A program made the translations under genes and the position numbers. Shown here one piece after another: positions 12,265 through 24,000 of a stretch of DNA of 64,000 bases (positions are counted from its first letter, which is position 1; each line of letters opens with the position of its first letter). Under the pieces are notes generated by a model that worked only from the letters and a program-made list of their open reading frames with translations, ran no database searches and had not been told where the DNA came from. This DNA comes from Serpula lacrymans var. lacrymans S7.9 (Eukaryota; Basidiomycota; Agaricomycetes; Boletales; Serpulaceae), in the NCBI RefSeq assembly GCF_000218685.1, contig NW_006763299.1, positions 248,001 to 312,000 on the forward strand. The letters run 5' to 3'.

Positions 12265-14996
12265 CTAACTCCCTCTTTCTAACTGGCCAAGATATTTATG
12301 GGCCCGTCCAAGCATCCAAATCGGAAACGAGAACTTGAAGTTCGGATATGATATCGCGCAAGTCTTATTAAACACACCCTCGATAGCTTCCTGGGGCCAC
12401 GACCCGTCCTGATCAAACACGTTTCATCAATGTCTGATTCAGGTGATCGACACATATCTACTCCACTCACCGGCAATTGTCGCGACATCACGAGCTTGAC
12501 TGCTTTCTCTATTGGCTCAGGGTCGGGATAGCTCGCGTACATCAGAGCCATTGCCGCCCAACAAGTCTGCACGACTTGTGAATTTGCATGCTCAATCCAC
12601 ATCACCTTTTCACAGGACTGTAGTCTTCTTAGTACCAAGAAAGAATAGCTGGTAATATCAGGGCGCATACCTTGTAGCTCTCTCCCCAGCCTCCATCAGC
12701 TCTTTGCTTGTCGAGCAAAAATTTACAGGCCCTTTGTACTGATTTGCTGTTCCCGTAATTCTCTCCCGCCAGTGCTAAACTTTCAAGAGCGAACTGGGTT
12801 GCATATGTGAAGCATATCCCCCACGAGCCAACCCAGCCGCCTTCTGGCCTCTGTGCCTCGTGAAGATATCCAATGGCACGATGAATAGTGACACTACAGA
12901 GTGCCGTGAGCTTAGTGCAACGAATGAAATCAGACCACGTACTCAATCTCAGCAGAACGGTAGTGTGGATAATGTTTCTTGAAAATGGATAGGGAGGTGA
13001 TGACCGACGTAGTGCACTCGGGATAGCAAAATTCAATCATAATGTCACCTAAATACGTTGAACACGAATGTCATCGTTCAACAGCAAAGGCCATTACTCA
13101 CCAAACACCTCAGCAGGATTGAGCCACTCGAGCCATTGTGGGCCTCTCACAAGTTCGTAGCTGGCAAAACCTCCGTTGGGATTTTGCATCGTAAACAGGA
13201 CATCGACAGCATCACACAGTCGTCTTTCCGATATGATCTTCTCTGTGCCCCTAGTTCGCAACCCTAAGCACAACTCTAAGTCACGACAAATACAATCACT
13301 CACTCCACTTGATTTTGCAGATACATAACCGATTTCAAGCCTTCACCAGTGCAGTCACTGACCGTATATCCTTGTTCTTTCGTGCTGAAAGGCCAAGCTC
13401 CCTTCGTCGTATGTCTATACGATCTCTCGTAATATTTAGGGTTATCCTGAATCTGGCAAACATCCAACCACTCCAACGCTTTCCTCAGGCTCTCCTTGTT
13501 TTCTTCCTCTTTCGCCAAACCAGTCTCCACCAAGGCCTGTGTGATAAAACCAATATCCCACAGTTGACTCCCGTTGGTCCCACACATCATCATACCCTCT
13601 TGACCAAGCCACATGAAATCCTGGCGCTTGATCGCATGCTGCTTGTACGCCTCGCTTTCCGGGCCTTCGACGTGTGCCCTGCAAATGAGGTTCATCATCT
13701 TTGAGACGGGTCCTAGAGTTTGGTATTGCGTGTTTTCGTCTTCAAGGACTATCAGCTCGTAAGCACGCTTCAGGGCTGCGTTGCGAAGAGATGGGATAGA
13801 GCACGATTCATACGCGCCCAGGACTTTGTTGATAAGGTCAAAGATGGTGGTATGAGGGGAATACAGGTCCGCTTCTGAGACGTTGTTTCGCTGAGCTGGC
13901 CAATTTATGGAGTAATAGTCCTTAAGGTATAGTTCCTGCCAAAATAAAATGCACTAAGAAAATTTTGCATGCTTATACTTTCACGTGTATTACCTCTCGT
14001 AGAGATCGAATGAAGTCGTTCTCTTCCATTTTGTAACGGATACCATATAGATAACTCATTGGAATGTACACAGTCCGCGTATGTATCCACCATCGATGAG
14101 GGTGGAATGGCAGCCAATCGGGGAGAAGCCTATGAAGGTTGTTAATCCTGCCCAGAAAGACGAGAGGTATACCGGAAATGCTTACCACAACTCGGCGGGA
14201 ACAGGGTTTAGTCCTTCCCAATCATATACGTTCAACACTGCAAGCCAAAACTTGCCCCATGCAGGACTGGCCGCAGCCCCACCTTGAAATCAACAATGAG
14301 ACCGAATGTCAAAAATAAATGATAAATCATGACTACAGTACCGAGTTTATGAAGAGTCCCTCGAGCTTTGACAAGAGCTGGGTGGTCGGCTTGAACCCCC
14401 AGGATACGCATGGCTACATAATTAAGCGCGGTACCAAAGACGGTGGAATGACCTTCGATATGTCTGCGCAACGCGGGTCGTCAGAACATCCCGGTCGCTG
14501 AACGATGATGTACTCACATTCCCCATCCGCCATCTTCTGGGTTGACACGGTTAAGGAGGTACCGTATCATCTCCAACCGTTCTTCCTTCTTGAAGCTCAT
14601 TCCAGTGACGTAAGAACCAATAACAAGACCTGGGAGGAGGAACATAGGTCCCCCATATTCGCCAGCCCAGTGGCCATCGTCAGATTGCAGGTGTTTGTAG
14701 AACGTGTATCCGTTCCGAGCTGCCTCCAAGGGATTTTGAGGTTTGGGAAGAGCTGGTAGGTTCTGTGAAGAAGATTATGGTTATTGTATGGAACGTTTAG
14801 ACTTAGGGTTACGCACCAGGGGTATGCCTATCCAATATTTATCGACTGAATTTTGAGGCCAGGCTTCACACTCCTCGTCAGTTTCAAGGTAATGCCAAGT
14901 GTGACGACCTCCGTCATTACACAGAAGACGCCAACGTGAATAGTCAGTAAATGGCTGGCTGCCAGAATGCGGGATATCGAGCACAGAATACATGGT
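12265..14996 (-). CDS. ERG7: lanosterol synthase (2,3-oxidosqualene cyclase)
   Basis: Membrane-associated cyclase that folds 2,3-oxidosqualene into lanosterol, the first sterol of the ergosterol pathway. Signatures in order are [20 protein letters not shown], the QW-type repeat [51 protein letters not shown], the catalytic-acid segment [41 protein letters not shown] and a final exon with [18 protein letters not shown]. The stop (TAG) is at 12265. About ten short introns are present. The ATG at 14996 ([11 protein letters not shown]) is the first in frame; an upstream open segment near 15060-15110 (AEPQAGPRR followed by a GTACGT donor) suggests a 5' exon, but no ATG was found for it. The acidic motif reads DCTGE instead of the usual DCTAE. 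A mobile-element island begins just upstream. Confidence 0.92.
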
Positions 14997-15128
14997 GAGC
15001 TCTGGAAAGGAGGTGGGCAACTCAGACCGCAACACGAGATTATATAACAGAAGCGAACAGAGTGTAACATTAACGTACGACGAGGTCCAGCCTGTGGCTC
15101 TGCCACTGGTGCGATGCTTTTGTTATAT

Positions 15129-15150
15129 AATAAATAATAATAATAATAAT
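15129..15150. repeat. (TAA)n microsatellite upstream of ERG7
   Basis: A short run of TAA/AAT triplets sits directly upstream of the putative ERG7 5' exon and marks the border between host block 1 and the mobile-element island. Confidence 0.8.
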
Positions 15151-17699
15151 ACCACTGTTAAGTGATCAAAATGTTAAGTGAACTTATGCTGTCTGTAATA
15201 GCAGCGTTCGAAGTAAGCGCTGAAAATATTTCAGGCGCCTGAAAAAATAAAAGTGATGATTTGTAAACATGCCGTAGTTGGAAAGAAAATACGGCGCTTA
15301 CAAAATAAATTCCTTTGATAATGCCAATCTGTCCGCTTCAACTTGGACCGTATTATGGAATGGACAGCAAATGACTCAAGTCCTTTTCGTCCCCACGCTT
15401 GTGCCTCACCACTCCATGCATTGACAACCTTCGCGGCATTCAAGACCCCCTGTTGACGACGATGTAGACAATAACAACGAATTGTCTGACAGTGATGTCG
15501 ACAATAGGAACACCCCAGGTTCCCGCAAGTCTAGGCGACCAGGTATCAAGTGGACTGCTGACCGTACTGATCGTCTCCTAGACTGGCTGGAACAGAATGT
15601 CGAAAAGCGACATTTACTTTTCTCTGATTCTCAGGAAGATGCCACCAAGGAGAGTAGAAAGAAGGGACAGGCTAAGTCTAGCAATATGGTGTTACACGGG
15701 GAGCTTGCACAGTATGTATTTGGTGTGGAGAGTGATCCGACTATTTGTGCAACTCTCAAGTCCGATCCGGCGAGGTATACAAAGGCGGTCGATAACCACC
15801 TCTCTTCGTAAGTGTTATTCATTGATCAGCTGAACCTGATATTTAGATAACAATTATTTATCCAGGCTGAAGAAAAAATACTGTCAGTCTTGTCAGGAGC
15901 TGGGCCGTACTGGAGCTGGTCTTACGTTTGAGCAACTAGAGAGGAACCCCAAGTATATGGGACCAATTGGTGCATTTATACATTAGTTCGTTCGATTTCT
16001 GACTTCCTGCATGTTTTGACCATACTACCAGGTGCAATCACGGCCAAGTTCAAAATGTTCCATTGTTTGCATGGCTCCTGGAGGAAGATCCCCAGCTACA
16101 ACCCTTTCACAACATCATCAGATGCAGGTCAAGATCATGAGGTGCAGGCTTACAATCTTCTGTTCTCAAACACGCGTGGTCGGGGTCATACTAGCCACCA
16201 TGATGCAAGCGATGTGGCCTCAGCCATGGCGCTGGATATCCCTGCACAGCAGCAGCACTACCCAGTCGACACGCAGACAACGAGCCAATTAAATCTGAAC
16301 TACCACCCGCCAAATCAGCAACTCCATCGGCTTCACTCCATGCCTCAGTATGTTAACCATCACAACAGCTCCCATGTGGACCCGAGCATGACTTTGTCCT
16401 CTGTGTTGTCCATGCCTTATGGTTCTTCATTAACGTCGTTACTGTCTATGACAACTGACCCAAATCTCTTTCACTCGAATGCTTCCAGCCTTTTTCCTGG
16501 GGCTTATCATCAATCATTATCTTCTCTGTTTTGGGATAACCACTCCATCTCTTCATTTGAGTCTCTTTTTGCTAAACTGCAGCACGATACGCTGGGTCAG
16601 GGTCAAGGTCAGCCCGTACTCCCAATGTCTCCTTTACCCCAACCCCAATACCAGACATCTTCGATCTCTGGTGCTTTGGGGATGCCACTTCCCATGTCTC
16701 CCACCTCGGACAACAACAACTCTGGTTTCTCCGCAAACCAGTATCCGCCCTCTCCTACATCTAGTTTCTTTTCCGATCAATCACCTGCCTCCCCTGCATC
16801 CGGACAATCCAACTTTTTCTCAAACTTACCGCCGACTTCTACTTCGCCTCCTGTTTCTCCATCTATTCCTGCTTCGAAAAAAGGCAAGTGTCCTGCTACG
16901 TCTGTAAACATCAGAAACGCCCTTCGTAATCAGCTGGCTGCATCAGACAAAGAAGCTGTCCAGGAGTAGCGTGTCACTACGGATAGGCGATCCACTACGA
17001 AGGATCAGCCAAGCAAGGACAAATTGTTGCGTCCAGAAAAGGGAGACAACATGTCTATGATGCAGCGGGTCATGGAGCCTGTCGCACAGGCCATGCAGGG
17101 AAAGACTAACCTTGAGGAGGAGAAACTCGCCGTGCAGGGAGGTAAAATGGCCACAAAGAATGCAAAGTACACTGCAATTGCAGAGCGCACACACTTTGAA
17201 AATCGGAAGAGGGAGAAGGAGACCGTTGTCTTGCAACACAAATGGTTCAAGGAGAAGGTGACGTTGATTACCAAAGGCCAAATTAAAAGAGAACGTGAAC
17301 AAAGACAACATGAAAAGGACATGTTGAGGATGAAGTTCGAACTTATCCAGGCTGTCAAGTGTTAGGATAACACAATTTTCGGACCTTTCCTTCATTTTCA
17401 TTCTCCGCTTTAACCTTGTATACTTTAGCTTTCACACATGGTGCCACGCGGCACTTCCCCTTTTGTTCAAACTCCTCTTTCTCGTGCTGTGTTGCCTTCT
17501 TCTTATTTTTAGATACAACTCTCTCACACAGTGGAGCTGGTCATGTGGGCTAGGTCCCATGACATCATCAGCCACTGACTTTATCAACTGTACAGTACAT
17601 AAGTACAAACACTCTGTATTAGTATATATACCCCAATAGATCCAGGAGACTCCTCAGCGAGTCCTCCTGTTGCATACCAACAAACTCTCCGCAGCTTAA

Positions 17700-18499
17700 C
17701 ATCAGGAAAAACCCTTTTGCTATATAGCGCTATATAGCCACCATCTATATATATAAATGCATTCATAGAAACTATAGTACTATCAGTGCAATCATAGCTC
17801 TTATAGCTTTTATAGCATAGTAGTAGGCAAAATTTTAACCAAGGAGAGAAGTATCTATAATTCCCTTAAACTCTGGATTAATCTAATAAACTTGTTCAAT
17901 AATAGAAAGAGGCCAAAAGTGTTTGAAGTCAAGTATATTATTATAGGCAAGGTACTATAAGTGCTCTTATAGCGTATAGCAGCCTACATAGCTTCTATAG
18001 CTGTGAAGGTCATAGTTATAATATAGTTCAAGGTGCTGAAAAGGGCTAATAAATCATACAGTATTAATTGATTATGTAGCCTATATTGGTGAAATAGTAG
18101 TTTGTATCTTTGATATTTATAAAATAAGAATAATAATTTTACCAAATATAAGTGGTGACTATGAGTAAAAAAATAATATGAGTCCATGAAAGGTTAATAT
18201 ATAACACCTGTATCATACATATTATAAGCTCTCATGGTGTAGTGGATAAATGTGATGTGTGGCTATAGGTTGCTTAGTCACCCAAAAGCTGACTAGCAGG
18301 TTGAGAGTTCAAATCCTGTCTGTGTTAATTTTTTTTAATCAGCCACACAACAATTTCCAACATCTATAAGAGCATTTATAGAGCTATATGAGGCTCTATA
18401 GATGGCAGAGGTTCTATAACAGGTTTGACCACTATAACAGCTTTATGAGTACTTATAGTGCTATAGAGCTCTATATAGCTACCCCCATTTTTCCTGATG
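17700..18499. mobile_element. AT-rich 800-bp TIR element nested in solo LTR A1
   Basis: Its ends are inverted: CATCAGGAAAAA at 17700-17711 and TTTTTCCTGATG at 18488-18499, with a further imperfect match into GCTATATAG. Comparison with other family A LTRs shows that it is an insert: CTCCTGTTG and GGGGTAACCACTCCC, normally about 30 bp apart, are separated by 800 bp here. The target duplication is short and ambiguous (AA is possible). The body is very AT-rich and full of small palindromes such as GCTATATAGC and CTATAGAGCTCTATATAG. No protein is encoded. It carries a tRNA-like unit at 18228-18336. Confidence 0.75.
18228..18336 (+). ncRNA. tRNA-like Pol III unit inside the TIR element
   Basis: An A-box-like TGGTGTAGTGGATAA near 18236 and a B-box-like GAGTTCAAATCC near 18305 are followed by a run of eight T at 18329-18336, a plausible Pol III terminator. 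The flanks do not form a proper acceptor stem, and the T-arm region has a seven-base duplication-like insert (GAGAGTT), so it is a degenerate tRNA-derived sequence, not a working tRNA. It could be a SINE head. Confidence 0.45.
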
Positions 18500-18746
18500 A
18501 AGGGGTAACCACTCCCTCATCACTACCTTTAAAGTGTGTTCTTGTGTGCGCCAGAGTAACTAACTCTTGGTTGTTACATCAAGGACATCCCTGGTTTGGA
18601 CAATCGCGTTATTTCAACGCTTCTCATGGACAACTCCACCTCCCCTGTCCCTTCTTCCATCATTTCTGACCTCTTCGAACAGTTGACTATTGGACCCGTT
18701 GCCTCCACTTCCACCTTGCCCTCATCCACGTTTGAACCAGGAGCGT

Positions 18747-20560
18747 TGTCATGCACCAAAGTTGATTGGTAGCATGGACAGGTGTCAATAACGAAGCGAA
18801 TATTCAAAAAGACTCGCCTTTGCACCACACAGGCACAGTGCCACGTGGAATAGTAATTAATATTGCCTTTTTTGAACTTGTGGCTGATCAGCATCACCTC
18901 TATTAGGCAATCCAGTCACGCTCACCTTTGCTTTTCCATCCGGTACTTTCCGTGTTTCGGCATTTCGGCAAATTTTTGCGTCGCCACTGGCTACACATTG
19001 CATTGCGCCCTCGCTTTTGTTGTTTCCCTTACTCCCTTTCCTTTGCCTAGCCCCACCATGGGCCCCTTCCTCTCCTTTTTATTCTCACCTGACGGTCGTT
19101 TCTGGATCCCCATTCTAATCCACTTTTTCGTCACCTCCACCCTCCTCCTCCTCATCTTATTTGCACCCCCACCATTTCTGATGTCACCACTTCCTATCCA
19201 CTTCCGTCGCCGATCCGTTGACTACCACGTGCCACTGCTGATATCAGCAAAGCCCCGGCGGCCGGTCCAAATAGGGCAACAGGTCCATCTTCATGACGTC
19301 GATCTACCATCATATACTATCAAAACATTGGTTGCTCGTCTTGCCTGGTTGGAGCGTGGGTGGGTAGTTTTTGAGCTGGAGAAGGTTCATCCCCTTGCGT
19401 CGCCCATGTTCATCGCTGTCCCATTCACTTGGGTACACTTATCTTTTGTCCATCGTCTTCGCTACAGCTACACCTACCACACGCTGCCTGGGACTCACTT
19501 GTTCCAAATTGGAACTACTCCTCTCCCTCCCTCGTTTGATCAGGTGGTCCAACACAACCAGTCCATTGGTAAGGCCATGGAACTGTCGGATTTGGACTAG
19601 GTGGTGGACCGGTGGCTCCAGTTTCTTTTTCTTCAGCAGAACATTCATTTACAGTGTGATTATTTTTGATTTTTGAATCATTTTTATGGACACATATTTT
19701 TTTAGAATGCCTGACTGACAATAAAGGAACTGTGTTGATACTGATAGTGTTTTGCCTTGCCCTTTTTTTACTGCATCTTCCCATGACATCATGATTTTCC
19801 TGCTCTCTTTTTGCTATTGGACTTTACTTTATGGCTGTACAAACCTGTGACATTACTCACAGCATTCATTGTTCTATCTCTTTCTTTTCCTTTTTTTGAC
19901 AATCTTATCCTGTACTACCTACGCAGGATTCGTCAGCATACATTCCTTCCTTCATGTTCTTTCTCATTCTTTTTGCACAGCTATACTGTGCATAGCCTAC
20001 TTTTCTTTTACTATATAAACCCCTGTATTTTACCTTGTAAAAAAAAAAAACAAGAACTTGATTCCAAACTTCTTCTCCAATCTTAAGTCCACTTCTTACT
20101 GCTACTTGTGATCCAGTGTGGTCACAACACTTCCCACTGCTACCACTGTTAACTGCTGTCATCGTCACTTCCCACTTTTGAAGTCATTGTCATCCCTTTC
20201 GATTAGAGTCCTTCTGAGCACTACAGTTTGTGCGTCAGGAGCCTGCTATCACTGGGAACCTCATCATATTGTCGTTCTCAAACCTACCTTGTGCTACGAT
20301 TAGCAAGGTAGTGCTCATCTATACTCGTCACAAAGCCCCTATCCTTCTATAAATTCAACTATCCCTCCTCCTCAAAACCCACACTCATACACCTCTGGGT
20401 TTTACTTTGAAGGATCTTTATACGTACCACCCCACGAACAACCAGACCACTCCACTGTTCTAGGAGGCAAAGTCCATAAACAAGTTCGGTGGAATCTGGG
20501 AGGATTGTGTGTTAGTTTGTTTTGTGTGTGGTTTTCTAACTACAGTTCTCATCATCGACA
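18747..20560 (+). mobile_element. 1.8-kb TG..CA element, family B copy 1 (LTR-like)
   Basis: It starts TGTCATGCACCAAAG and ends TCTCATCATCGACA. The same 1.8-kb sequence occurs inverted at 48779-50595, where it is flanked by GCGG on both sides, so these termini are real. Near the right end are CTATATAAACCCC (20011) and an A-run, which would suit an LTR promoter. No reverse transcriptase, integrase or transposase is encoded. It carries one ORF (19058-19600, described separately). A very long solo LTR is the simplest reading; a non-autonomous DNA element is the alternative. The right neighbour is an inverted partial copy rather than host sequence. Confidence 0.7.
19058..19600 (+). CDS. unknown ORF carried by the family B element
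   Basis: About 180 codons starting at an ATG in good context (CACCATGGG). There is a predicted transmembrane stretch (FWIPILIHFFVTSTLLLLI) near residue 16, then a soluble part with RRPVQIGQQVHLHDVDLP and WLERGWVVFELEKVHPL, ending MELSDLD. No family is recognised. The second copy (rightmost base near 50405, leftward) keeps the same frame except for one in-frame TGA where this copy has CGA, so the frame may once have been coding. Whether it is translated is unknown. Confidence 0.35.
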   Translation: MGPFLSFLFSPDGRFWIPILIHFFVTSTLLLLILFAPPPFLMSPLPIHFRRRSVDYHVPLLISAKPRRPVQIGQQVHLHDVDLPSYTIKTLVARLAWLERGWVVFELEKVHPLASPMFIAVPFTWVHLSFVHRLRYSYTYHTLPGTHLFQIGTTPLPPSFDQVVQHNQSIGKAMELSDLD

Positions 20561-21021
20561 ACGGAAGCGGATAGGAAGTGGTGACATCAGAAATGGTGGG
20601 GGTGCAAATAAGATGAGGAGGAGGAGGGTGGAGGTGACGAAAAAGTGGATTAGAATGGGGATCCAGAAACGACCGTCAGGTGAGAATAAAAAGGAGAGGA
20701 AGGGGCCCATGGTGGGGCTAGGCAAAGGAAATGGAGTAAGGGAAACAACAAAAGCGAGGGCGCAATGCAATGTGTAGCCAGTTGCGACGCAAAAATTTGC
20801 CGAAATGCCGAAATGCGGAAAGTACCGAATGGAAAAGCAAAGGTGAGCGTGACTGTATTGCCTAATAGAGGTGGTGCTGATCAGCCACAAGTTCAAAAAG
20901 GGCAATATTAATTACTATTCCACGTGGCACTGTGCCTGTGTGGTGCAAAGGCGAGTCTTTTTGAATATTCGCTTCGTTATTGACACCTGTCCATGCTACC
21001 AATCAACTTTGGTGCATGACA
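20561..21021 (-). mobile_element. inverted, truncated family B copy
   Basis: Reverse complement of the first 460 bp or so of the family B element: it ends CTTTGGTGCATGACA at 21021, matching the inverted start at 18747. It abuts copy 1 at 20560/20561 without any spacer. Together 18747-21021 looks like a foldback with long inverted ends. The outer flanks are GCGT (left) and GCGG (right), a 3/4 match. It cuts off the 3' end of the Helitron gene to its right. Confidence 0.75.
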
Positions 21022-24000
21022 GCGGGAAGCTCAATAGTTCCATCTCCTGCAATTCCACGACCACCACCAACATCCAGGAGCTAGCTAGCAAAGGCTTCAC
21101 TTTCTGGAGTACGGTCCAGGCGCATGTTCTGTGTGAGATAGCAGACATGGATTTTGTCCACAGTTGTGACCTTCTAAGAGAGGCAGAAATCATGTGTTGT
21201 CTTGACCCTCTTGGAACAACAGGTGTTGTTTGGCGGAAGTGGCGGAAGTCCCCTCCAAAGACCATTGTAATGCCTCCAAATGAAAGTTGATTATCCAAAA
21301 TGTCCCGCAATGTACGATCTAATGCTTCAATCCCATGATGGTGTTGCATTGGCGCTTCATCCCAGACTATAACTCCAGTATGTCTCAATACCTCATGGAG
21401 GTCAGAGTTTTTTGGAATCCTGCATGTGGATGTTTCATGTACAGGAATAGGGATTCCAAAGCATGAATGAGCTGTGCAGCCACCCTCCAAGAGCAGGGAT
21501 GCAATCCCAGAGGATGCTACACATAGAGTAACATTATGATTATCCCTTGCTCGAACGGTGGCTGCAATTGTATTACAGAGATATGTTTTGCCCCCACCTC
21601 CAGCACTGTGAATAAAGAAAGTTGTTCCCTCATTATGGTGGATTGACTGCATAATGGTATCAAAAGCATTCCGCTGCTCTTGATTCAGCCTCTCTACATT
21701 ATCTTCAACCTCCAAAGTAAGATCAAATTTGTCATAATTTTGCTGCTCATGGAGAAGATTGTTTGCAATGATAGGCTCCCATTGTTGCTGAGGAAAAGGC
21801 ATTGGTGGGAAGTTTGAAAGATGCTTGTTGGCTTGAGTAAGTATGGATTCCAGCAAGAATAGTCCATAATCATAAATCTGGTCTTCTCAAGGTTGGGCAA
21901 TCCCTCTTTGAAGAAGGCGATGGTGTAAATCATCACAAATCTTGTGTTTGTGCCGGTTCCAAAGGTTTGCAGGCTCATTTGGAAGACATTGCAGTAAGAT
22001 AACTGCAAAGAGAGCACGGAGTTCAGGGCCTGTCTGCATATCTCCTGCTTCTGCTAAACACTGATCCCATTCACCATCATCTTCTAACAGGCCACGTGCA
22101 GCACATGCAGCTTTGTAAGTTGGATGTAAAACCCCATCAAATGTGCGCAAATCTTCCCAACTCTCTGCTCCAGGGACCACTGTGAGCAGTGTACGGAGGT
22201 AGAAGCGCTCCCCTTGGCTTGGATGGACAAACATCATTCTCCCTATAGCAAATTGTTGTTTTCTTGGAGTCCATTTTTTGGCACCTTTGTTCCAGACAAA
22301 GTATTGAGGATATTCCTGATAAGGTATGTGACGGCCTTCAGGGTGATCTTTATTGGCAGTGAACCATTCTGTGAGTTGAGTCTTTGATGTACGGTTGTTA
22401 TTGATAATATTCTCTGCATCATTATGGGCATTGAAGAATACAGTTTGCTGATCCTTTAAGTGAACGGGAAGGTGCAATACCGTTGGTTTTTTTTCATGCA
22501 TAGGGAACTCCAAGAGATGCCAGCATGCTTCCACAGGACCAATATAGCGACCATCAATATATTCCTGAATCTCATCCCTCGGCTGCCTTGCATCTCCATG
22601 CACAATTCCTACATCTGCACCTTGTCCTCCCACCACAACTGAAGCTCGATCATGGCCCTTGTAAATATATTTATGAATATATTTGACGGCTTTAACGGAT
22701 GCACAGATTTCAACATTGATGTGACAGTCATATTTGGCAGAGAGATATGCATTATAAGGGACGACATCACGGTTATCAAAAACATGACCACTTGGAGCTG
22801 TATAAGTCCTCCCATTGTCAGGCCTTGCATATTCTGGATAACCATCATCACCAAATCTGGTTTCAGCACAAAACTCTTTGCAATAGCGCTTTGAGCATGC
22901 TCCATTCTTCATGCACCGGGCTCCAGGGTGCTCAGGTCCACATGGACCGTGCATCATACACTTTGTGACCGTTGAATATAACTTTGATTGTGTGACAGGA
23001 TCAGGAATTTGAGCAGAGACAACAGAGTCAACCTGGGTGGCATCACAGATTTTATATTGATCTTCCAAGAATATGAGAAGATGCATGTGTGGCAAACCCC
23101 GCTTTTGGTATTCCACAGTGTAAACAGATCCCGAAGTCTTTCCAAAGATCCCATCTTTGACTTCCTTCAACAGTGCCTTCTTTTTCTGATAGAAGACACG
23201 TGCAACAATGTCAGGACAGTCTGCAGCAGTCTGTTTTCTTGTAGGTATATTGGGGTTATCATCTACTTCACCGGCATTGTTGTATTCCAGCAAAGCCTCT
23301 TGAATTTCAGGCCAGTTGGTGTTTGCTGTCATTGTAAGAAAAATATTGGGTTTACGGCAGTGGCGACATATAGCCATGGAGTCCTGGAAGAGCTGGTACA
23401 TGTGCCATGTACTACCAGAATGAGAAGATGGTAGGACAATGTTCTGGCCCTGTTGACCTAAATCTATTTCCCCATCATTTCGATCCATAGCATCTTTAAC
23501 ACCTTGGTAAAGATCTGCCCTTATGTCTTTTTGATGATGACGAACCCACTTTAATTCACTTTCTCCTGTGGAAGCCTATGCATCCACACAATACTCCTGG
23601 AGTAGTTTTCCACCATAGAAGAGATTAGATTGATCGGTTCTTCAGGGATGGAGACAGTATGCATAATAACACCGCTGGGAGACATATTTACTGCATATAT
23701 TTCCATCAGCATTTTGAATGGACCGTATTGTCCTATGCCACCCTTGTTCTCCAAAGGGAAATAGGAGAACATAATACAGAGGTGAATAAAGGGGGTGCAA
23801 ATGGCTGATATGCTTGAGACCACCACCATGATCAAATTGCTTCAGCCGCAAAACAATACCACGGTGCTCATCAACATCTTGTTCTCCATCTCCAGGGATA
23901 ACAGCAGCAACTTCATCTGCAGTAGGAAGATTATAACGACATTGGTCCAGAGTTTGATCAAGAGCTATATGGGCTGTTATGTTGGCACATTCTGCTTCAG

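Larger units (their letters stand above)
17360..18578 (+). mobile_element. solo LTR, family A copy 1 (split by 800-bp insert)
   Basis: It begins TGTTAGGATAACACAATTTT and ends GAGTAACTAACTCTTGGTTGTTACA-like (TG..CA). The target duplication TCAAG flanks it at 17355-17359 and 18579-18583. Net LTR length is about 419 bp once the 17700-18499 insert is removed. A TATA-like AGTATATATACC lies near 17618. The first six bases supply TGTTAG, the stop codon that now ends the left part of the SANT-like gene. No second LTR, primer site or internal region lies nearby, so it is a solo LTR left by recombination. Confidence 0.9.
15482..18746 (+). pseudogene. SANT/Myb-like DNA-binding TE gene, broken
   Basis: The first exon begins with an acidic S-D-V-D run and a basic stretch, then KWTADRTDRLLDWLEQNVEKR, which looks like a SANT/Myb-type helix as found in Agaricomycete TE proteins. 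After two short introns comes a long Q/H/S/P-rich segment (16030-16900) with many PMSP and SSL motifs. An in-frame TAG at 16967 interrupts it, after which the same frame resumes with a Lys/Glu-rich coiled coil ending LIQAVK. A solo LTR is inserted there at 17360; after it the frame continues at 18579 (DIPGLDNRV) until a second element begins at 18747. The true start is uncertain because the frame is open back to about 15423 without an ATG. The SANT assignment is by pattern only; it is surely dead as it stands. Confidence 0.6.

Noticed and set aside
16032..16907. Alternative-frame ORFs across the SANT-like gene middle
   Set aside because: The repetitive Q/S/P coding gives long shadow frames; only the frame joining both flanking exons makes sense.
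21022..21290. Plus-strand ORF continuing from the family B fragment into the Helitron
   Set aside because: It crosses an element border and lies antisense to the helicase domain.
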